From: Streptomyces sp. NBC_00193
GTDB lineage: Bacteria > Actinomycetota > Actinomycetes > Streptomycetales > Streptomycetaceae
NCBI RefSeq assembly: GCF_026342735.1
Contig: NZ_JAPEMM010000001.1
Coordinates: 1,612,001 to 1,676,000, forward strand
Reading direction: 5' to 3'
Length of the DNA: 64,000 bases
Shown here one piece after another: positions 32,660 through 41,792 of this stretch (its first letter is position 1; each line of letters opens with the position of its first letter). Both the position numbers and the translations under genes were made by a program. The notes below the pieces were generated by a model. It had not been told where the DNA came from, made no database searches, and saw only the letters and a program-made list of their open reading frames with translations.

Positions 32660-35077
32660 TCAGCAGGCGTATCCGTCACCGTCCGGGTCCAGGCGGAGCG
32701 GATCGCTGCCGTTGACCTTCAGGCGCGCCGGGTACTTGTGGGCGGCCAGCCAGTCGCAGCGGGCCTTCGTCGTCGCCTTCACCTCCGCCGGGAACCGCGT
32801 GGGCACGCACACGTTGGCCGTGCCGTAGTGCCGGTCGCAGCCGGCCACGTTCGGGGCCACCGGGGCCGAATCCCGCTTCGCGGGGTTCTGCTTCGGAGCC
32901 GCCAGCTCGCTCGCGAAGGTGTGCTCGTGCGCGGACGGAGGCTCGGCGGTGGCCGCCAGGGCCGACGGGCCGCCCAGGTGCACCCACTTCGCGATCGACG
33001 GGATGCCGTTCGCGTCGACCGCGAAGAGCATGTACCAGCCGGGCGGAGCCAGGTTCGGGTTGCTGGTGACGTTCAGGTCGATGGTGGTGCCGTTGACGAC
33101 CGTCAGCGGCAGGTCCACGAACCGCTGGTTCGGGTCCGAGGAGTGGGTGACCGCCGCCGGACGGATCAGCTCCGCCTTGGCGACCGCCCGGTTGACGGTG
33201 ATCCGCTGCGTGTCCCCGTACGTCCACTGGTTGTCGATCACCGAGGTGATCTGCGGGCGCGCCCCCTTGAAGAGGTACGGCGGGGTGTAGATCGACACGT
33301 TGTGGTTGTACGTGCCGTTGCCCGGGTTGTCGCCGACCGACATGACGCGGCCGTCCGGCATCAGGAACGACGCCGAGTGGTACGTCCGCGGGATCGGGTC
33401 GGTGGCCAGGCCCGCCTGGTAGGTGTTGGTGGTCGGGTCGAAGAACGAGGCCTCGTACACCGGGTCGGCCCGGTCGTGCAGCCCGCCGCCGGTCTCCAGC
33501 ACCTTGCCGTCGGGCAGCAGCACCGCGGACACGAACATCTTGCCCTCGGCGCCGGTCTGCGGCCGCTTGCCCTGGCCCTGGTCGACCAGGCCCTGGGGGA
33601 TGTCCGGGCCGGCCGTGTAGGCGGGGCTCGGCTTCTTCAGGTCGATGATGTCGGTGAGCCGGTTCGCCGCCGGGTTGCGCTCGTTGTTGCCGCCGCCGAT
33701 GGTCAGGACCCGCTGGTCCTGTGCCGGGGGCAGCAGCACGCTCGCCGACTCGTCGCGCTCGTCCTTGTTCCGCAGGCCGGGTACGTCGGTGATGGTGTTG
33801 GCGTTGTAGTCGTAGACGGAGGCGCCGGTGCCCGGGGTGCCGTTGCCGAAGGTGTGGCTGCCCGAGTAGAAGAGCCGTCCGTCCTGCATGAGGATCATCG
33901 ACGGGTACAGGCCCCAGTACGACCAGGTCTGGTTGACCTCGTTCATCGGCAGCCACTGGTTCTGCGCCGCCGAGAACTTCTCCGCGGTCACGTTGCCCGT
34001 GGAGTCCTCCTTCAGCCCGCCGAAGGAGATCACGTCACCGTTGCCGAGGATCGTCGCGGACGGGTACCAGTGCCCGCCGTTCATGTCGTTCGTCTTCGTG
34101 TACTTCTCGGTCGCCGGATCGAAGGTGTACGAGTCCTTCAGCCCCTGGTAGCCGATCGTGCCGTCCGCCGAGGGATAGCCCTTGTTGCCGCTCATCACCA
34201 GCACCCGGCCGTCGGCCAGCTGCACGTGGCCGGAGCAGAACATGTCCACGGGCGTCGGGATCGTCTTGAACGAGCCGTTCGCCGGGTCGTAGACGGCGGA
34301 GGTGAAGGTGCCCGCGTTGAACTGGGCGATGTCGTTGCCCGAACCCGCGATCAGCAGCACCTTGCCGTTCTTCAGCACGACGGCGTGCATGGAGCGCACC
34401 GGGTTCTTGGCGGCGATCACCTCCCACTTGCCCTTCGCGCACTCCGTGGCCGTGCCCGTGCAGGTGGGCGTCGGCGGGGTGACGCCCACCTCCTCCAGCG
34501 CGTAGTCGTCGGTGGTGAGCGTGCCCACGCCGTAGACGGACAGGCCCCACACGATCTTGTCGGTGTTGGGCGGGACGGCCGGCGTACGGACCGAGGTGCG
34601 CGCCCACGCGGCACTGACCGGGGGATTCTGCAGGTCGGTCCAGTACTGCCAGCCGGCCACCGTGTCGTGGCGGAACACCGTCACCGACACGTCCGGGGTG
34701 TTCGACTTGTACCAGGCCGAGAGGTCGTACTGCTTGCCCGGCACGACCGTCGGGGCGCAGGTGCCGTTCTCGGTGACCAGGGCCTTGCGGTCGCCGTCCA
34801 CCCGGCGGGTGAGCGAGACCTTCATGGCCTTGGTGCCGGAGTGCGCGTCGGCGACGGTCGCGAAGGTGAAGTCGTTGTCGCCCCAGCCGGACTTGGACCA
34901 GCAGGACGGCATGTCGGAGCCGGCCGGGCCGGCGGTCTCGAAACCGGGGTTGGTGAGCAGGTTGGGCGGTCCGGCCGTGGCCTGCTGCGGCGCGGTCAGC
35001 AGCAGGCCCGCGGTCATCGCCCCGACGGCCAGCAGGGCGGCCCGCCACCTTGCCCTGCCCCGGATCTTCCTTCGCAT
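32660..35077 (-). CDS. Secreted GlxA-like mononuclear copper-radical oxidase with Excalibur-like tail
   Basis: 805 residues from the ATG at 35077, which has AAGGGA 9 bases upstream (an ATG at 35086 is possible). After the signal peptide (~1-36) comes a beta-sandwich domain (NLLTNPGFETAG..., ~40-200), a kelch propeller and a DUF1929 C-terminal domain. Galactose-oxidase ligands align: Cys ~281 (MFCSGHV) cross-linkable to Tyr ~338 (GGHWYPSAT), Tyr ~566-His ~567 (RTYHSAS) and His ~645 (VTHSSDPNQR). The last ~60 residues end LDPDGDGYAC, an Excalibur-like calcium-binding motif. Streptomyces GlxA acts with CslA in a tip-associated glucan; this protein, beside three glycosyltransferases, may mature a related surface glycan. 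Confidence 0.88.
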   Translation of the reverse strand: MRRKIRGRARWRAALLAVGAMTAGLLLTAPQQATAGPPNLLTNPGFETAGPAGSDMPSCWSKSGWGDNDFTFATVADAHSGTKAMKVSLTRRVDGDRKALVTENGTCAPTVVPGKQYDLSAWYKSNTPDVSVTVFRHDTVAGWQYWTDLQNPPVSAAWARTSVRTPAVPPNTDKIVWGLSVYGVGTLTTDDYALEEVGVTPPTPTCTGTATECAKGKWEVIAAKNPVRSMHAVVLKNGKVLLIAGSGNDIAQFNAGTFTSAVYDPANGSFKTIPTPVDMFCSGHVQLADGRVLVMSGNKGYPSADGTIGYQGLKDSYTFDPATEKYTKTNDMNGGHWYPSATILGNGDVISFGGLKEDSTGNVTAEKFSAAQNQWLPMNEVNQTWSYWGLYPSMILMQDGRLFYSGSHTFGNGTPGTGASVYDYNANTITDVPGLRNKDERDESASVLLPPAQDQRVLTIGGGNNERNPAANRLTDIIDLKKPSPAYTAGPDIPQGLVDQGQGKRPQTGAEGKMFVSAVLLPDGKVLETGGGLHDRADPVYEASFFDPTTNTYQAGLATDPIPRTYHSASFLMPDGRVMSVGDNPGNGTYNHNVSIYTPPYLFKGARPQITSVIDNQWTYGDTQRITVNRAVAKAELIRPAAVTHSSDPNQRFVDLPLTVVNGTTIDLNVTSNPNLAPPGWYMLFAVDANGIPSIAKWVHLGGPSALAATAEPPSAHEHTFASELAAPKQNPAKRDSAPVAPNVAGCDRHYGTANVCVPTRFPAEVKATTKARCDWLAAHKYPARLKVNGSDPLRLDPDGDGYAC

Positions 35078-35127
35078 GGGGAGCATCCCTTCGTGCGGCT
35101 CAACGCGTGCGGTTCAAGTGGTGCGGC

Positions 35128-36321
35128 TCAACTCGCGGGCGTGCGGCCCGCCTTGCGCGGGAGGTAGACGAGCGCCTCCGTCGCCGCGAAACGCAGGACG
35201 AAGGTGGTGACCAGGGCGAGCGCGGTCGCGGACAGGACCCCGAAGCCCCACGTGCCGACGAACACCGCGATCAGCGGGATCCGCAGCAGCAGATCGGCAT
35301 TGGCCAGCAGCGTGAAGCGCCCGAGGCGATCGGCCCAGTGGCGGTGCCGGCGCCGGTCGCGGAACAGCAGGGTCTCGATGAGGAGGAAGTTCCACAGCAC
35401 TCCGGCCTGGTTCGCCACCACCTCGGCGAGCAGGTAGTTCATGCCGGTGTGCGTGAGCATCCACAGCGCGGCCAGGTTCGGGACGAAGCCGGAGAGCCCG
35501 ACCAGCCCGAAACCGATCATGCGGGCCAGCGGGGTCGCGGAGCGCAGCGAGGCCAGGTGGGTGAGGAAGCGCAGGCCCTCGCGGGCGGTGGACTTCGACT
35601 CCCCCGAGAAGCGGTCCTGGAAGACGAAGGGCACCTCGGCCACCCGCGCCGGCCGGCAGCGCACGGCCAGCTCCAGCAGGATCTTGTAGCCCAGCGGCTT
35701 CAGCGCCTCCTCCGTGACCGCCGAGCGGCGCATCGCGAAGAACCCGCTCATCGGGTCGCTGATCCCGCGCAGGGCGCGCGGGAAGAGCCCCTTGGTCAGC
35801 CAGGTCGCTCCGCGCGAGACGGCGATCCGGTAGCTGCCGGCGAGCCCGGCCCGGCTGCCCCCGGCGATGTAGCGGGAGGCCACGACCAGGTCGGCGCCGG
35901 TGCGCGCACCCTCCCCGACGAGCTCGGGGACCAGGTGGGGCGGGTGCTGGAGGTCGGCGTCCATGACGACGATCCAGTCGGTGTCCGCCCGGCCGATCCC
36001 CTCCACGACGGCCCCGCCGAGCCCGCCGTCGGGGCTCTCCCGGTGCAGGACCTCCACCGGGAAGGCGCATTCCAGGGCGGCCTTCTCGATGACGGCCGGG
36101 GTGTCGTCCGTGGAGTCGTCGACGAACAGCACCGACACGGGCAGGTGGGCGGGGAGCGCGGCGGCCAGCCTGCTCAGCAACTCGTCGATGTTTCCCGACT
36201 CGTTGAAGGTCGGGATGATGAGGGTGACGCTACCGGGGGCGGGCGCCTCGACTGCGGCCTCCGGCAGGTGCGGGGCGCTCGGTGCGTGCAGGGCGTGCGG
36301 GGTCCACAGGTCTTCGCTCAT
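35128..36321 (-). CDS. Family 2 glycosyltransferase with C-terminal GtrA-like membrane domain
   Basis: 397 residues. The N-terminal GT-A domain (~28-260) has VTLIIPTFNESGNIDELLSRL, VLFVDDSTDDTPAVIEKAA, and the DxD-type WIVVMDADLQHPPHLVPELV, as in dolichol-/polyprenyl-phosphate mannose synthases. The C-terminal ~130 residues have four hydrophobic helices (MIGFGLVGLSGFVPNLAALWML; MNYLLAEVVANQAGVLWNFLLIETLLF...) of the GtrA type. It probably makes a polyprenyl-phosphate-linked sugar at the inner membrane face, to serve the GT39 enzyme whose gene is 6 bases upstream. Same operon as the oxidase gene. Confidence 0.9.
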   Translation of the reverse strand: MSEDLWTPHALHAPSAPHLPEAAVEAPAPGSVTLIIPTFNESGNIDELLSRLAAALPAHLPVSVLFVDDSTDDTPAVIEKAALECAFPVEVLHRESPDGGLGGAVVEGIGRADTDWIVVMDADLQHPPHLVPELVGEGARTGADLVVASRYIAGGSRAGLAGSYRIAVSRGATWLTKGLFPRALRGISDPMSGFFAMRRSAVTEEALKPLGYKILLELAVRCRPARVAEVPFVFQDRFSGESKSTAREGLRFLTHLASLRSATPLARMIGFGLVGLSGFVPNLAALWMLTHTGMNYLLAEVVANQAGVLWNFLLIETLLFRDRRRHRHWADRLGRFTLLANADLLLRIPLIAVFVGTWGFGVLSATALALVTTFVLRFAATEALVYLPRKAGRTPAS

Positions 36322-36327
36322 GCCGGA

Positions 36328-38043
36328 TCAACTCCCGTTGACGGTGCGGGCCGTGGCCGTGGAATCGGCGCTGTCCGTACGCCGGATCTCGATGCGGTCC
36401 TCGCCCTCGCCGAAGACGGCGACCGGTGTCGAATGCTCCAGCGCGGCCTTCACGTTGGGCAGTTGCGCCGCGTCGCGCCGGACGGTGGGCGAGGAGACCA
36501 CGTAGTCGATGTCCCGCCAGCCGCCCGGCAGGGTCTTGGTGACCGCCGGGTCCAGGTCGGCCTTGTAGAACCAGATGGCGCCGAGCCCCGGGTCGAACCC
36601 GTGGTGGACGGCGTCCAGCCACAGCGCGTCGTCGACCAGCACCCGGGTCGTGGCGGGCTCGCGCACCTCGCGCCCGAGCCAGGCCGCGGCCTGCCGGTAC
36701 GGGGCGTTGGCGTCGACCGTGAGGGCCGTGCGGTTGCCGTCGTACCAGCGCGGCAGGAGGTACAGGGCGGCCGACGCGGCCAGGACGCCGATCAGCGCCC
36801 ACCGCCCGTAGGCCAGGGCGCGCCGCTCCCCCGGCGCACGGCGGCGGCGCAGCACGGCGTGGGTGACGCTGGCCGCGCCCCCGGCGAGGACCAGCGCCAG
36901 GAACGGCAGCGCCTGGATCACGTACATCGCCGGGAGGTAGCCGGAGGGCCGCAGCGCGACGAGGCCGAGGATGACCACGGCCAGCGCCGGGCCGGCGAGC
37001 GCCCGGGCGGTGACCGACCAGCGGATGGTGACGAGGAGCAGCACCGCGCCGGCCAGGCCGCCGAGCGGCAGCACGGTGTCGTAGTACAGCCAGGACTCGA
37101 AGACCCCGTGCGAGCCGGAGCCGGGGTCGAGGATGAAGCCGGAGCCGGCCCGGCCCATCTGGTAGACGATCCCGCCGATGAGGGAGACGTGGCCGGAGCC
37201 GGGCAGCAGCTCGGCGTTGAGCAGCGCGTACAGGGGGTACGTGACCCCGATGAGCACGCAGGCGGTGATGGCTCCGGTGACGGCGAACTTGCGGGTGTCC
37301 CGGTGGCTGTGGCGCCACATCGTCACCAGCAGCGCCGGGAGCACCACCAGCATCGTCTCCTTGGTCAGCACGGCGGTGGCGGCCGCCAGTCCGGAGGCGA
37401 AGTGGTGCCGCAGGTGGCGGCTGGGGGACGCGGCGAGGCAGAAGGCCAGCAGCATCCACATCACGGCGATGTTGTCGAGGAAGATCTCCCGCTGGAGCAC
37501 GACGGAGAGCGGGGAGAGTCCGAACAGGCCCATGGCGAGACCGGCCGCCCAGCGCGGCAGCCAGAGCCGGCGCGCGAGCACGTACAGCAGGACCGCGCTG
37601 GCGGCGGACACGGCGAGCATGGAGAAGCGCATCGGCGCGACGGTCATCGACTCGGGCACGAACAGGGACGGCAGGTACGTCAGGCCCGCTATCTGGATCC
37701 AGCCGAGCGGGGGATGGTCGTACCAGTAGGTGTAGTGGGCCAGGCCCTTGCCCTGCTGGACGGCCCAGGCCTGCGCGAGGTAGGTGCCCTCGTCGTCGCT
37801 GAGGGTCGGGAAGTTCGTGATGTTCCAGCCCTGCACGAGGAGGATCACCAGCAGCAGCGCACCGCAGAGCAGCAGGTCGGGGCGGGAGGAGCGGAAGCGG
37901 ACGAGCGGCCGGACGGGCGCGGGCGGGCGGACCCCGAGGCCGCCGGTCCGCTGGCGCGGGATGAGGGCGGCATCGGCGGCGGCGGAGTCGGTGGCTGTCG
38001 TACCGGGCGCGGGCTCAGTAGCCGTGGGCAGGGTGGCGGTCAC
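36328..38043 (-). CDS. GT39/ArnT-like membrane glycosyltransferase
   Basis: 571 residues from a GTG at 38043 that overlaps the previous stop (GTGA). It has about ten hydrophobic helices. The first extracytoplasmic loop contains SDDEGTYLAQAWAVQQGKGLAHYTYWYDHPPLGWIQ, the acidic motif of PMT/ArnT enzymes that use polyprenyl-phosphate sugars as donors. The C-terminal ~120 residues form an outside domain (YRQAAAWLGREVREPATTRVLVDDALWLDAV...). It presumably transfers the sugar made by the neighbouring GT2 enzyme onto a surface polymer or protein. Part of the four-gene glycan operon. Confidence 0.88.
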   Translation of the reverse strand: MTATLPTATEPAPGTTATDSAAADAALIPRQRTGGLGVRPPAPVRPLVRFRSSRPDLLLCGALLLVILLVQGWNITNFPTLSDDEGTYLAQAWAVQQGKGLAHYTYWYDHPPLGWIQIAGLTYLPSLFVPESMTVAPMRFSMLAVSAASAVLLYVLARRLWLPRWAAGLAMGLFGLSPLSVVLQREIFLDNIAVMWMLLAFCLAASPSRHLRHHFASGLAAATAVLTKETMLVVLPALLVTMWRHSHRDTRKFAVTGAITACVLIGVTYPLYALLNAELLPGSGHVSLIGGIVYQMGRAGSGFILDPGSGSHGVFESWLYYDTVLPLGGLAGAVLLLVTIRWSVTARALAGPALAVVILGLVALRPSGYLPAMYVIQALPFLALVLAGGAASVTHAVLRRRRAPGERRALAYGRWALIGVLAASAALYLLPRWYDGNRTALTVDANAPYRQAAAWLGREVREPATTRVLVDDALWLDAVHHGFDPGLGAIWFYKADLDPAVTKTLPGGWRDIDYVVSSPTVRRDAAQLPNVKAALEHSTPVAVFGEGEDRIEIRRTDSADSTATARTVNGS

Positions 38044-39374
38044 CGGGGGCTGTCCTCTCGGGTGAGGGTCTTCGGGCTGCTCGGACTGCTCGGACTAGCA
38101 GGGAGGGCGCCGGACGGGGACGCGAGGTGGGCTCCGGTGTGGCTCGTGAGCTCCCACTCGTTGCGTCCGCGCTGCTCGCGCCAGACCGCGCGGATCGCGG
38201 CGCCGGCCAGCATCACCTGGTAGAACGGGCCGCCGACCACGAGCTTGACGTAGTGCAGGAAACGCACCCGCAGCCCGTACTGGCGGCCGAAGTCGTGCAG
38301 GCCGACCACTTCGAAGACGAAGGTCGCGATCGCGGTGATCATCGGCAGGAAGGTGACGATCGCGACGCCGACGGGCACGTCGAGGAAGACCGCCACGGCG
38401 AAGTTCACCGGGATGATGACCCCGGAGGTGGCCTGCATGAACGGGGACATGAGCGTGTAGCGGGCCAGCCAGCGCTGGCCGCGGCCGGGCAGCTGCTGCC
38501 AGTCCTTCTTGCGGTAGACCTGGAGGAAGCCCTGGTTCCAGCGGGTGCGCTGCTTGAGCAGGCTGACCAGGGAGCCCGGGGTCTCCTCGCGGGTGACCAT
38601 GTCGGAGTCGTAGGCGACGACGACCTTCTTGCCGACGGAGGACAGCCGCACGCCCAGGTCGCAGTCCTCGGCGAGGCAGTTCGGGTCCCAGCCGCCGGCC
38701 TCGCGCAGAACCTCGGTGCGCACGAAGACGGTGTTGCCGCCGAGCGGGATGAAGCCCTTCTCGGCGTGCAGGTGCAGCCGGGAGCGGAACCAGAAGAAGT
38801 ACTCCAGGCAGTTGCGCAGGCTGTACCAGCTGGAGTGGAAGTTGATGAGCTGGACCCCGCCCTGGACCACGTCGGCGTCGGTGGCGCGGAAGGCGTGGTC
38901 CACGTGGGACAGCAGCTCGGGATGGACCTGGTCCTCGGCGTCGAAGACCCCGACGATGTCGCCCCGGCAGTGCGGGAGGGCCGTGTTGAGGGCCTTCGGC
39001 TTGTTCTTGACCTCGTGGTGGTCGGTGACGACGCGTACGAGACCGGGCGCACGGGCGGCGGCGCGCTCGGCCACCTCGGCGGTCTCGGGGTCGTCGTGGC
39101 CGACGATCACGATGATCTCGTAGTCGCGGTGGCTCGATTCCAGGAGCCGCTCGATGGTGTGCTCCAGGACCGCCTGCTCGTGGCGGGCGGGGAGCAGCAG
39201 GGAGAAGGCCAGCCGGCCGCCGCCGTCGGGGCGGTCGAAGCGGGTCGAGGCGAGCGTCTCGGGCGTCCGCCACGCGTGCATCTGCCACCAGAGCGTGAAC
39301 GCCGCCATCCAGAAGAGCGCGAGCGATACCACACAAATGAACACGGATATGAACAAAGCGTCCCCCCACAACAT
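38040..39374 (-). CDS. Processive family 2 glycosyltransferase (cellulose/hyaluronan-synthase-like)
   Basis: 444 residues from the ATG at 39374 (MLWGDALFISVFICVVSLAL); a TTG at 39401 adds nine residues. One or two N-terminal helices precede a GT-A domain with LLLPARHEQAVLEHTIERLL, IVIVGHDDPETA, VGVFDAEDQVHPELL, LAEDCDLGVRL (ED acid/base) and QRTRWNQGFLQVY, the Q-x-x-R-W motif of processive synthases. C-terminal helices follow. It should polymerise a beta-linked glycan through the membrane. Together with the GlxA-like oxidase this parallels the CslA-GlxA pair, but as a separate GT2. It is the first gene of the operon. Confidence 0.88.
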   Translation of the reverse strand: MLWGDALFISVFICVVSLALFWMAAFTLWWQMHAWRTPETLASTRFDRPDGGGRLAFSLLLPARHEQAVLEHTIERLLESSHRDYEIIVIVGHDDPETAEVAERAAARAPGLVRVVTDHHEVKNKPKALNTALPHCRGDIVGVFDAEDQVHPELLSHVDHAFRATDADVVQGGVQLINFHSSWYSLRNCLEYFFWFRSRLHLHAEKGFIPLGGNTVFVRTEVLREAGGWDPNCLAEDCDLGVRLSSVGKKVVVAYDSDMVTREETPGSLVSLLKQRTRWNQGFLQVYRKKDWQQLPGRGQRWLARYTLMSPFMQATSGVIIPVNFAVAVFLDVPVGVAIVTFLPMITAIATFVFEVVGLHDFGRQYGLRVRFLHYVKLVVGGPFYQVMLAGAAIRAVWREQRGRNEWELTSHTGAHLASPSGALPASPSSPSSPKTLTREDSPR

Positions 39375-39647
39375 GCCGCGACCCCAGGCGGCGATCCCCA
39401 AACCCCCCGGGGACGGGCGCGTACGGCAGGCTCCCCAGCCGGCCGTCCTCGCCCTGCCCCCGATTCCCCCGCGTGCGCAACCCCCGGTGCGCGCTACCCC
39501 GGCGCACCCTGGCGCCGACAGTGACCGATCAGTGACTCCGAAGTCATGAGACTAGGCAGGGAATATGACGCGTAGGCGCTTTCGAGATAAAAACCACGTT
39601 GCCGAACTGACCTTGAAGCAAACGGAATTGACGCTACTCCATTGCTT

Positions 39648-41711
39648 TCAGGGATGAATCGTACCCAACTGGTCCGCCAGCTCGACCGGATCGGTCGTAG
39701 GCCGCGCGCAGACGAAATGTCGACAGACATACGCCGTCGGGAGGTCGCGCACCAGCGTGCGCTCGGCCAGAAGGGGGAACTCCCCACCACTGCCGTCCGC
39801 CGCCCCCGGCAGACCCGTCGCCACGACCGCCCCCGGAGCCGTCCCCAGCAACGCGACCCGGTGCAGCTCCGCCCGCGCCGGATCCTCCGGATGACCCACC
39901 ACGGCGACCTCGCGCGGCCCGTCGACCAGCGCCTCGGCGACCGCCAGCCCGTGCCCGATGAACCGCGGAGCACGCGGCCCGAGCGCGTGCACCACGCCGA
40001 GCGCCCGCTCGGCCGCCGTGCGGTGCGCCTGCGATCCGGTGTGCGCGGCGTACGAGAGCAGCGCGCCGGCGGCGGCCGTCCAGCCGGAGGGGGCCGCGGT
40101 GTCGGTCGGGTCCTGCGGGCGCCTGATCAGCTGCTCCGCATCGTGCGCGGTGTCGTACAGCGAGCCGTCCTCGGCGGTGAACCGGTCCAGGACCAGATCG
40201 ACGAGGAACCCGGCGAATTCCAGCCAGACCCCTTCACCGGTGACGGCCCCCAGCGCCAGGAACCCCTCGGCGACGTCCCCGTAGTCCTCCAGCACCCCGG
40301 CGTTGACCCCGACGGCCCCGTCCCGGCTCGTCCGCGCGAGCCGGGCCCGGCCGGCTGCCGCGTCGAAGTGCACCCGCACGAGCAGATCGGCGGCCTCCGT
40401 GGCCCGCTCGACCAGGTCGGGCCGGTCGAAGAAGGCCCCGCACTCGGCGAGGGCCGCGATGGCCAGCCCGTTCCAGGCGGCGACGATCTTGTCGTCCCGG
40501 CCGGGCGCGGGCCGCTCCTGCCGCGCGGCGAGCAGCCGCTCCTTGAACCCGGCGAGCCGCTCGTCCCCGATGTCCGGGCCCTGCACGGGCAGTTGGAGGA
40601 CCGACATGCCGTGCTCGAAGGTCCCTTCCTCGGTCACCCCGAAGCAGGCGGCGGCCAGGTCCCCGTCCTCCTCCCCCAGCACCTCGCGCAACTGGGCGGG
40701 GGTCCAGGCGTAGTAGACGCCCTCCACGTGCTTGCCGGTCTGCGGGTCCTCGCTGTCGGCGTCCAGTGCGGAGGCGAAGCCGCCCTCGTGGGTGCGCAGT
40801 TCGCGCACCATGAAGTCGGCGGTCTCCAGGGCGACCCGCCGCGCGAGCTCGTCCCCGGTGCTGCGCCACAGGTGGGCGTAGACCCGGCAGAGCAGCGCAT
40901 TGTCGTAGAGCATCTTCTCGAAGTGCGGAACGACCCACTCCCGGTCCACGGAGTACCGCGCGAACCCGCCCCCGAGCTGGTCGTAGATCCCGCCCCGGGC
41001 CATGGCCCCGCACGTGTCGACGGCCATCTCCAGCGCCCCCTCGGACCCGGTCCGGGCGTGGTGGCGCAGCAGGAACTCAAGCACCATGGACGGCGGGAAC
41101 TTCGGCGCCCCGCCGAACCCGCCGCGCGTGGAGTCGTACTCCCGCACCAGCCCGAGCAGCGCCTGCGCGAGCTCCTCGGGCCCGGGGGTGCCGGCCTTCC
41201 CGTAGTCGAGCTGCCGCCCCGCGAGGTCCCGTACGATCCGCTGCGCGACCTCCGCCACCTCCTCGGGCCGCCCGACCCACGCGGTGCGCACGCCTTCGAG
41301 CACCTGCATGAAGGAGGGCATCCCGTGCCGGGGCTCGGGCGGGAAGTAGGTCCCGAAGTAGAACGGCTCGGCGTCGGCCGTCAGGAACACGGTCATGGGC
41401 CATCCGCCCTGGCCGGTGGCGGCCTGCACGGCCTCCATGTAGACGGCGTCGATGTCGGGCCGCTCCTCGCGGTCGACCTTGACGTTGACGAAGTGCTCGT
41501 TCATGTAGGCCGCGGACAGCTCGTCCTCGAAGGACTCGTGCGCCATGACGTGGCACCAGTGGCAGCTCGAATAGCCGACGCTGAGCATCACCGGCACCCC
41601 GCGCTCCCGTGCCTCCGCGAAGGCCTCCGGGGACCAGGGCCACCAGTCGACGGGGTTGTCGGCGTGCTGGAGCAGATACGGCGAGGTCTCGTTCGCGAGG
41701 CGGTTCGGCAT
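39648..41711 (-). CDS. DUF255 thioredoxin-like/six-hairpin protein (YyaL family)
   Basis: 687 residues with GGGAGGATGG before the ATG. Residues ~1-165 are a thioredoxin-like domain with [51 protein letters not shown] (CHWCH in place of CxxC) and [21 protein letters not shown]. The rest is an alpha/alpha six-hairpin fold with [53 protein letters not shown] and [16 protein letters not shown]. The family is widespread (YyaL, human SPATA20) and its activity is not established. It is monocistronic, cytoplasmic and of normal length. Confidence 0.92.
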   Translation of the reverse strand: MPNRLANETSPYLLQHADNPVDWWPWSPEAFAEARERGVPVMLSVGYSSCHWCHVMAHESFEDELSAAYMNEHFVNVKVDREERPDIDAVYMEAVQAATGQGGWPMTVFLTADAEPFYFGTYFPPEPRHGMPSFMQVLEGVRTAWVGRPEEVAEVAQRIVRDLAGRQLDYGKAGTPGPEELAQALLGLVREYDSTRGGFGGAPKFPPSMVLEFLLRHHARTGSEGALEMAVDTCGAMARGGIYDQLGGGFARYSVDREWVVPHFEKMLYDNALLCRVYAHLWRSTGDELARRVALETADFMVRELRTHEGGFASALDADSEDPQTGKHVEGVYYAWTPAQLREVLGEEDGDLAAACFGVTEEGTFEHGMSVLQLPVQGPDIGDERLAGFKERLLAARQERPAPGRDDKIVAAWNGLAIAALAECGAFFDRPDLVERATEAADLLVRVHFDAAAGRARLARTSRDGAVGVNAGVLEDYGDVAEGFLALGAVTGEGVWLEFAGFLVDLVLDRFTAEDGSLYDTAHDAEQLIRRPQDPTDTAAPSGWTAAAGALLSYAAHTGSQAHRTAAERALGVVHALGPRAPRFIGHGLAVAEALVDGPREVAVVGHPEDPARAELHRVALLGTAPGAVVATGLPGAADGSGGEFPLLAERTLVRDLPTAYVCRHFVCARPTTDPVELADQLGTIHP

Positions 41712-41792
41712 GGGCCCATCCTCCCGTACGGATCTCCGCGGGCCGCTCTCCCCTCCGCGCTTCGTGCCGGTCGTGTCCTGCGCGGGCCGGCC

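Noticed and set aside
35050..38223. Long plus-strand open frame (1057 residues) across the glycosyltransferase genes
   Set aside because: Spans three clear minus-strand genes and translates to Arg/Gly/Gln-rich sequence without domains.
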